Assembly (NCBI GenBank): GCA_002732675.1
Contig: NVRR01000086.1
Location: 1-10,862, forward strand
Source: Sneathiella sp.
GTDB taxonomy: Bacteria; Pseudomonadota; Alphaproteobacteria; Sneathiellales; Sneathiellaceae
DNA length: 10,862 nt
Direction of reading: 5' to 3'
This document shows positions 6,409 through 10,862 of this stretch, in pieces. Below the pieces are notes generated by a model. It was given only the letters and a program-made list of their open reading frames with translations. It ran no database searches and was not told the origin of the DNA. The position numbers and the translations under genes were made by a program. How positions within the stretch are numbered: the first letter of the stretch is position 1; every line of letters begins with the position of its first letter.

Positions 6409-8214
6409 ATGAACCTGCCCATAAGACATATCCCAGCCAGACGAACGTTTATGGCCCGACTTTTGGTTCTGCTGCTCTGTGCCCTTGGCAGTTCGGCAAT
6501 GACATCCGCTGCGCTTGCCGGTGATATACCGCCTCTGTTATCCCGCCAGGATATAGAGAAGTATCAGCAAATTTTTGATCTGCAAAAAAATGGCGACTGG
6601 AAACAGGCCGATAACCTCATCAAGCAAATCGATAACCCTCTCCTCCTCGGCCATCTCAAATTCCAACGCTATATGCATCCGACGAAATACCGGGCGAGTT
6701 ATGCGGAACTGCATCTATGGATGAAAGCCTATTACGATCATCCGGGGGCCCATCGTATTTACAAACTGGCGAAAAGCCGCAAGCAGAAGGGCTGGAAACC
6801 CTTGCCGCAGCCGTTACAAAGCCGATATCTCGGGGGTACCGGCCCCGGACAGCCGGTCTTTCTGTCGCGGCCCTACAAAAGTACCCGCAAACGCTCTGCG
6901 CAGACGCGCAATGATGTCAAGCACGCCAATCGCGTCGTCCGGCGCTATCTCTATCGCGATCAGCCAACCAATGCCGCCAAATACCTGGCCCAAAAGAAAA
7001 TAAGGAAGCTGCTCGATCAGGTGGAATATGACCGCTTGCTCGAAAAAGTGGCGAAAGGTTATTTTCTGTATGCGAAAGACGACAAGGCCGTCGAATATGC
7101 GGAGGCGGCGCTGAATAAATCCCGAAAACATGTTCCGCTTGCGGACTGGACCGCAGGGCTTGCGGCCTGGCGTCTGGGTGATATCGCAAAAGCGGCTACT
7201 CATTTTGCCACCCTGTCGGAGGCCAGCCGGATTTCAGACTGGAATTACACGGCGGCAAGCTGGTGGGCGTCGCGCGCCTATCTCAAGCTGAGGCAGCCGG
7301 AAAAGGCCATTTATTTCTTGCAGAAAACTGCCGAGCAACCCCGGACATTCTATGGCCTTCTTGCGCTCCGGCAATTGGGTATTGAAAAACCGTTTAAATG
7401 GGATTTGCCAAGCCTGCAGGCAGACGATATAAACTGGCTTCTGAAGATCCCGGCAGCCCGCCGCGCTGTCGCTTTAAGCGAAATCGGGCAGTATGATATG
7501 GCGGAACAGGAACTCCGTACAGCTTATCCGAGCGCCAATCCACGGCTCGCCCCACTGTTGTTGGCCGTGTCCGAGCAAATCGGCGCGCCGTCCGTTGCCA
7601 TGCGCATGGGGCTGTATTTGTGGGAATCGAATGACATTACCTGGGATGCCGCAATTTATCCGATGCCGAAATGGCAGCCGACAACTGGATTCACGATCGA
7701 TCGGGCGCTGATTTATGCCTTCATGCGTCAGGAGTCCGGTTTTTACGCAAACGCCAGAAGTGGCGTTGGTGCCAAGGGGCTGATGCAGATCATGCCACGC
7801 ACCGCCAGTTATCTTTCCGGCGATCGGACGCTGCGCAATCGCAACAGCAAAAAGCTTTTTGATCCAGCCTACAATCTTGAGCTTGGGCAGCAATATCTGA
7901 TCTATCTGATGAAACACAAAAGCGTCGCGACCAATCTGTTTCATCTAACAGCTGCCTACAATGGCGGTCCGGGCAACCTGCAAAAATGGAAGAACAACAC
8001 ACAGCATATGAACGATCCGCTGTTTTTCATTGAAGCCATGCCGAGCAGGGAAACGCGGAGCTTCATCAAGCGGGTTTTGACCAACTTCTGGATTTACCGC
8101 CATCGGATGGGGCAGGATCTCCCGGGCCTTGATCAGGTCGCAGTCGGCGATTGGCCGCAATATCATTCTTTGGATCAAATGGAAGAAAAGGTGGCCGACA
8201 ATGCCCGGAATTGA
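6409..8214 (+). CDS. Soluble lytic murein transglycosylase (SLT family)
   Basis: This periplasmic enzyme cleaves the MurNAc-GlcNAc bond of peptidoglycan, forming 1,6-anhydro-MurNAc. The 601 residues match Slt70-like proteins. A Sec signal peptide spans residues 1-37 (MARLLVLLLCALGSSA core, likely cleavage after AALA). A long alpha-helical region follows, with TPR-like motifs such as KAVEYAEAALNKSR and RQPEKAIYFLQKTAE, as in the ring domain of the family. The C-terminal catalytic SLT domain starts near residue 430 with RQESGF (catalytic Glu442) and GAKGLMQIMPRTA, and contains AAYNGGPGN near 515-523. ATG 6409 is the first start; the ATG at residue 15 is an alternative that still leaves a complete signal peptide. 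No strong Shine-Dalgarno sequence is visible. The stop overlaps the moaB start by 14 nt. Confidence 0.95.
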   Translation: MNLPIRHIPARRTFMARLLVLLLCALGSSAMTSAALAGDIPPLLSRQDIEKYQQIFDLQKNGDWKQADNLIKQIDNPLLLGHLKFQRYMHPTKYRASYAELHLWMKAYYDHPGAHRIYKLAKSRKQKGWKPLPQPLQSRYLGGTGPGQPVFLSRPYKSTRKRSAQTRNDVKHANRVVRRYLYRDQPTNAAKYLAQKKIRKLLDQVEYDRLLEKVAKGYFLYAKDDKAVEYAEAALNKSRKHVPLADWTAGLAAWRLGDIAKAATHFATLSEASRISDWNYTAASWWASRAYLKLRQPEKAIYFLQKTAEQPRTFYGLLALRQLGIEKPFKWDLPSLQADDINWLLKIPAARRAVALSEIGQYDMAEQELRTAYPSANPRLAPLLLAVSEQIGAPSVAMRMGLYLWESNDITWDAAIYPMPKWQPTTGFTIDRALIYAFMRQESGFYANARSGVGAKGLMQIMPRTASYLSGDRTLRNRNSKKLFDPAYNLELGQQYLIYLMKHKSVATNLFHLTAAYNGGPGNLQKWKNNTQHMNDPLFFIEAMPSRETRSFIKRVLTNFWIYRHRMGQDLPGLDQVAVGDWPQYHSLDQMEEKVADNARN

Positions 8215-8749
8215 CAAAACCCGTCCCTTTCTCAAAGTCCGCATAGCGGTTCTGACAGTATCGGATACCCGCGGCATCAGCGAAGACCGGTCCGGACAGA
8301 CATTGGTGGACCGTCTTGAGGGCGCAGGGCATATTCTTGCTGACCGCAAAATAGTCAAGGACGACGTCCCGGATATTCAGGCCGTGGTACGTGACTGGAT
8401 CGCCGACGAAGAAGTCGATGTGGTGATCTCAACCGGCGGCACCGGCGTCACGGGGCGCGACGTCACGCCGGAGGCCTTCACGGAACTCTATGAAAAAGAA
8501 ATACCGGGCTTTGGTGAATTGTTCCGGATGCTGAGCTACCAGAAAATTGGCACGTCAACCATTCAATCGCGGGCGACAGCGGGCGTTGCAGGCGGCACCT
8601 ATCTGTTTGCGCTGCCGGGCTCCACTGGTGCGGTCAAGGATGCGTGGGATGATATTCTTGTCCATCAGCTGGATTACCGCTTCATGCCCTGCAATTTCGT
8701 CGAGCTTTTTGATCGCCTGCAGGAACATGAAAAACGCACGAAAGGCTGA
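8201..8749 (+). CDS. moaB: Molybdenum cofactor biosynthesis protein B (MoaB/MogA-type)
   Basis: A cytoplasmic MPT-binding domain protein. MogA, and MoaB in many bacteria, adenylylates molybdopterin before molybdate insertion. The 182 residues match the family. The Rossmann-like core starts KVRIAVLTVSDTRG; STGGTGVTGRDVTPEA (77-92) is the molybdopterin-binding signature; GFGELFRMLSYQKIG, SRATAGVAGG and FALPGSTGAV follow, all typical. I chose ATG 8201 because it begins at the usual N-terminus and has a GGTGG sequence about 8 nt upstream. The longer frame from 8129 would add 24 residues encoded inside the transglycosylase gene. The 14-nt overlap suggests translational coupling. The functional link to its operon partners is not obvious, and no other moa, mob or mog genes are in the window. 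Confidence 0.92.
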   Translation: MPGIDKTRPFLKVRIAVLTVSDTRGISEDRSGQTLVDRLEGAGHILADRKIVKDDVPDIQAVVRDWIADEEVDVVISTGGTGVTGRDVTPEAFTELYEKEIPGFGELFRMLSYQKIGTSTIQSRATAGVAGGTYLFALPGSTGAVKDAWDDILVHQLDYRFMPCNFVELFDRLQEHEKRTKG

Positions 8750-8852
8750 TATTCCAACAGTCTCGATTTTACCAAATTTGCAAACCGAAAATTAAGCATT
8801 CATCGTTATGCTCGGGCTACTTGAAATACTCAGGACGAGCAGAACAACACCA

Positions 8853-9212
8853 ATGACCAACTACTTTACAACCGCCAAATACCGCCCTCACAACCGCAAA
8901 GACCATAGACACGACCTGCCCTGCCTGCATTTGAAAATCGGCGGTCGCGAATTCGAAACCTATGACTGGAGCCTCGGCGGATTTCGCATTGATGATTTCA
9001 AAGGTCGCCCGCAAGTTGGAGCGCAAGTCACCGTCAGCCATATGTCCTATGATCCGGACAGTGTCACTGATGTGAATTCCACGGCCACCGTCACCCGCAT
9101 TTTGATTGGCAAAAACCAGGTCGCCTACGCCTTTAACGAGCTTGATGAAAAAGCGTATGAATTGCTGGAAATCGCCAGAAAACGGCGGCTTTCGCATCTC
9201 TCAACAAAGTAA
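8853..9212 (+). CDS. Small PilZ-domain protein (c-di-GMP binding)
   Basis: A stand-alone PilZ domain of about 119 residues, expected to bind cyclic di-GMP and relay it to motility, envelope or polysaccharide systems. The N-terminal arginine motif RKDHR (15-19, RxxxR) and the DWSLGG motif (38-43, D/NxSxxG) are both intact, separated by a short strand (LPCLHLKIGGREFET) as in true binders. The rest fits the beta-barrel, with a C-terminal helix ending in ARKRRLSHL. I prefer ATG 8853; an upstream in-frame ATG at 8808 would add 15 residues that look unlike PilZ proteins. AGGACGAG at 8832-8839 is a weak, distant ribosome site. It follows moaB after about 100 nt and ends at a terminator. The partner is unknown. 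Confidence 0.85.
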   Translation: MTNYFTTAKYRPHNRKDHRHDLPCLHLKIGGREFETYDWSLGGFRIDDFKGRPQVGAQVTVSHMSYDPDSVTDVNSTATVTRILIGKNQVAYAFNELDEKAYELLEIARKRRLSHLSTK

Positions 9213-9227
9213 CCGTTCGATAAAAAG

Positions 9228-9255
9228 CGGCCCCGCTTTCCGACAAGCGGGACCG
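9228..9255. terminator. Bidirectional intrinsic terminator
   Basis: CGGCCCCGCTT (9228-9238) pairs with AAGCGGGACCG (9245-9255) in an 11-bp stem with one C/A mismatch and a 6-nt loop. On the minus strand the stem is followed within two bases by TTTTT (9226-9222). On the plus strand a shorter T run (9260-9263) follows. It lies between the convergent PilZ gene (stop at 9212) and the tyrosine-rich protein gene (stop at 9276), and probably ends both, more strongly on the minus strand. Confidence 0.8.
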
Positions 9256-9275
9256 TGCGTTTTCGCAGCATTCTG

Positions 9276-10061
9276 TTACGGCGTTACCCAATATCCATCC
9301 GGGGAAAGACAGGATGTCACGGTCTGCGTGTTAACATTCCCGCGATAGCGGATGGTCTGTCTGTATTGCTTACAGATATTGCCGCTTGAATCCACGCCCT
9401 CACGCAAAATCACTATTGATCCATGACGGCCATTGTCGTACCAGGTCGCAACGTCACCGACGGGCGCATCCAGAGCGGTATAAACCGCCTGATGATGCCG
9501 CTCCATCTGCCTGTTGGACAGGTTGACAACGAAATTAACATTCACAAACGGCCAGTGAAACCCTCTATATGGATAATATCCATAATAACGATACCGCGGA
9601 TAAGGTTTCAAATAGACATACCTTGGCGTGTAATAATGCCTCTTATAGTAAGGCTTATACTTTGGCCCGTAATAACGGGCCTTCGAATACGGGTAATAGA
9701 CAGGCTGCTTCGCCTTGTAACGCGGCTTTCCGTAATAATACGGATTGCCCTTGTTATAATGACCGGACTTGTAGGCGGCTTTCGGCTTCGGGGTGCTTTG
9801 CACCCTCCAGTGAGTATAGGGCTGGACTTTCTTGCGAGCGTGAGATTGATGTTGCCCCCCGCTATTTCGGCGTTGCTGCGGCTGGGCTTTCTGTTCTCCC
9901 CCACTGCCCCATCTACTCGAATTCCAGTTTACTTTGCCGCTTGACTGTTCGGCATGTTGGTTCTTGGTGTCAGAGTAGTTGCCTTTCTGTGCAACAGCCG
10001 GCTGGATAAGCACGCTGCTACACAAGATGATCGCAGGCATGAGATAGCTAATCTTCAGCAT
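9276..10061 (-). CDS. Secreted tyrosine-rich protein with 17-kDa-antigen-like C-terminus
   Basis: 261 residues in four parts. Residues 1-24 are a Sec signal peptide (PAIILCSSVLIQPAVA, cleavage before Gln25). Residues 25-99 are polar, Gln/Ser/Arg/Gly/Lys-rich and probably disordered. Residues 100-170 hold about 24 tyrosines in 71 positions, in basic Pro/Lys/Arg/Tyr units such as ARYYGPKYKPYYKRHYY. From about 175 a conserved-looking domain has NLSNRQMERHHQAVYTALD, VGDVATWYDNGRHGSIVILR and CKQYRQTIRYRG, with Cys230 and Cys251 and a C-terminal DGYWV. It resembles the surface-antigen domain of the Rickettsia 17-kDa/RT0821 group, which has a similar WxNxxxGxxG... C(R/K)xxxQT... C..PDGxW pattern. 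A GGGGAG ribosome site lies 5-6 nt before the ATG. Export is firm; an envelope-binding role is inferred and no enzymatic function is visible. Confidence 0.75.
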   Translation of the reverse strand: MLKISYLMPAIILCSSVLIQPAVAQKGNYSDTKNQHAEQSSGKVNWNSSRWGSGGEQKAQPQQRRNSGGQHQSHARKKVQPYTHWRVQSTPKPKAAYKSGHYNKGNPYYYGKPRYKAKQPVYYPYSKARYYGPKYKPYYKRHYYTPRYVYLKPYPRYRYYGYYPYRGFHWPFVNVNFVVNLSNRQMERHHQAVYTALDAPVGDVATWYDNGRHGSIVILREGVDSSGNICKQYRQTIRYRGNVNTQTVTSCLSPDGYWVTP

Positions 10062-10143
10062 TTTTCTCCCCTTTCACAAGTTACGTCTTTTATATAACGC
10101 GGACGCGTCTTCATTTCCGTCGATAAAAATCAGTTTTATATTT

Positions 10144-10158
10144 GTTCTTGTTTTGTTC
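10144..10158 (+). promoter_or_regulatory. Putative LexA (SOS) box GTTC-N7-GTTC
   Basis: GTTC at 10144-10147 and GTTC at 10155-10158 are separated by exactly 7 nt, the direct-repeat form of the LexA site established for alphaproteobacteria. It lies 25 nt before the radical SAM start and just upstream of a -10-like GATAAT, so bound LexA would cover the -35 region. It is about 85 nt from the divergent tyrosine-rich gene. The local sequence is T-rich, so chance is possible. Confidence 0.55.
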
Positions 10159-10168
10159 TTTCGCATTT

Positions 10169-10174
10169 GATAAT
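10169..10174 (+). promoter_or_regulatory. Candidate -10 of the radical SAM gene
   Basis: GATAAT matches TATAAT in five of six positions and ends 8 nt before the ATG at 10183. A transcript starting at the usual distance would have essentially no 5' leader, and no good Shine-Dalgarno sequence precedes the ATG. No clear -35 hexamer is visible; the GTTC repeats occupy that region. Confidence 0.35.
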
Positions 10175-10182
10175 GTACAAGA

Positions 10183-10862
10183 ATGTATGACGATCAGGTT
10201 ATCCCTTTTGTGAAAACTTTACGGCGCGGCCGCGGTGCGACGATCAATCCCGATGGCCGTTTTGAAGCCGAACAGCGAGAGCGCGTGTTTGACGGCTGGG
10301 ACGTGCCTGAACCGGCCGACAAAAGGCTACGTACCTCTGTCACAATAGAAAAGCCGAAATCCATTATCAGCCGTAATACGTCACCCGACCTTCCTTTCGA
10401 CAGGTCCGTCAATGCCTATCGCGGATGTGAGCATGGCTGCATTTACTGTTATGCCCGCCCCTCTCACGCTTTTATGAACCTCTCCCCCGGTCTTGATTTT
10501 GAAACTAAGCTTTTCGCTAAACCCAATGCGGCCGAGTTGCTGGCCCGCGAAATATCCCGTCCGGGCTATAAATGCCGTCCCATTGCCTTGGGTACAAATA
10601 CCGATCCTTATCAGCCTATCGAGCGGGACCTCAAGATTACCCGAGAGATTATCGACGTACTGGCCGCTGCGAAACATCCCTTCACTATTACCACCAAATC
10701 AGACCTTGTGCTTCGGGACTTGGATATACTGGCGCCGTTGGCGCGGGATAACCTGGTGTCTGTTGGCGTATCGGTGACAAGTCTCGATCACAGATTATCC
10801 CGCCGTATGGAACCACGGGCGAGCGCGCCCCAAAAAAGACTGGCGGCCATTGACGATTTAAG
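10183..10862 (+). CDS. PA0069-family (SplB-like) radical SAM protein, 5' part
   Basis: The frame is open from ATG 10183 to the window end, giving about 226 residues of an expected ~350. The N-terminal RGRGATINPDGRFE and DLPFDRSVNAYRGCEHGCIYCYARPSHA are hallmarks of the PA0069-like radical SAM family related to spore photoproduct lyase. The cluster motif CxxxCxxC is Cys82, Cys86 and Cys89. Further conserved blocks are LGTNTDPYQPIERDLKITR, FTITTKSDLVLRDLDIL and VSVGVSVTSLDHRLSRRMEP, the S-adenosylmethionine-binding barrel. GTG 10210 is an alternative start (MKTLRRGRG). The biochemical function of this family is not established; related SplB enzymes repair UV photoproducts in DNA. The upstream LexA-like box fits a DNA-damage role but does not prove it. 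Confidence 0.9.
   Translation, partial: MYDDQVIPFVKTLRRGRGATINPDGRFEAEQRERVFDGWDVPEPADKRLRTSVTIEKPKSIISRNTSPDLPFDRSVNAYRGCEHGCIYCYARPSHAFMNLSPGLDFETKLFAKPNAAELLAREISRPGYKCRPIALGTNTDPYQPIERDLKITREIIDVLAAAKHPFTITTKSDLVLRDLDILAPLARDNLVSVGVSVTSLDHRLSRRMEPRASAPQKRLAAIDDL

Noticed and set aside
8129..8200. Longer moaB start at 8129
   Set aside because: The extra 24 residues are out-of-frame transglycosylase sequence and do not resemble a MoaB N-terminus.

Overview
The window looks like a piece of an alphaproteobacterial chromosome. Three things point there: the protein types and their order (ETF-ubiquinone oxidoreductase, a TPR lipoprotein and ispE on one side; a uracil-DNA glycosylase, a lytic transglycosylase and moaB on the other), a GTTC-N7-GTTC site that matches the alphaproteobacterial LexA box, and a type II-C style CRISPR repeat. 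I cannot name the genus. Most of the window is ordinary housekeeping sequence. The left 0.7 kb is accessory DNA.

Left edge (1-676, minus strand sense). The right end of a CRISPR array has 36-nt repeats and 30-nt spacers; it runs off the left side, and no cas genes or tracrRNA are visible. Read on the minus strand, each repeat ends in a perfect extended -10 (TGCTATAAT), so each repeat probably drives its own crRNA, as in the Neisseria II-C type. The last repeat is intact only in its promoter half and runs directly into the first ~28 codons of a tyrosine-recombinase gene. That gene is broken by a frameshift and cut off by the array. Upstream of it are two GGGGGTA direct repeats and then a tRNA-Gln(TTG) gene in the same orientation. 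This is the usual layout of an element integrated at the 3' end of a tRNA gene, so the CRISPR locus appears to sit at the edge of a decayed genomic island.

Middle (677-5541, minus strand). The genes in order of transcription are ETF-QO (electron entry into the ubiquinone pool), a TPR-repeat lipoprotein, ispE (MEP isoprenoid pathway) and tRNA-Gln, the last with its own probable promoter. A 322-nt divergent intergenic region separates this group from the plus-strand genes.

Right (5542-9212, plus strand). A family-4-like uracil-DNA glycosylase with an altered motif A, a periplasmic soluble lytic transglycosylase, a MoaB-type molybdopterin adenylyltransferase overlapping it by 14 nt, and a small PilZ protein expected to bind c-di-GMP. 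A bidirectional terminator then separates PilZ from a convergent gene for a secreted, extremely tyrosine-rich protein with a 17-kDa-antigen-like C-terminus. At the right edge a PA0069/SplB-like radical SAM gene starts and runs out of the window; a probable LexA box lies 25 nt before it.

The most interesting points are the CRISPR/integrase/tRNA junction with self-promoting repeats, the putative SOS control of the radical SAM gene, the altered glycosylase active-site motif, and the tyrosine-rich exported protein.
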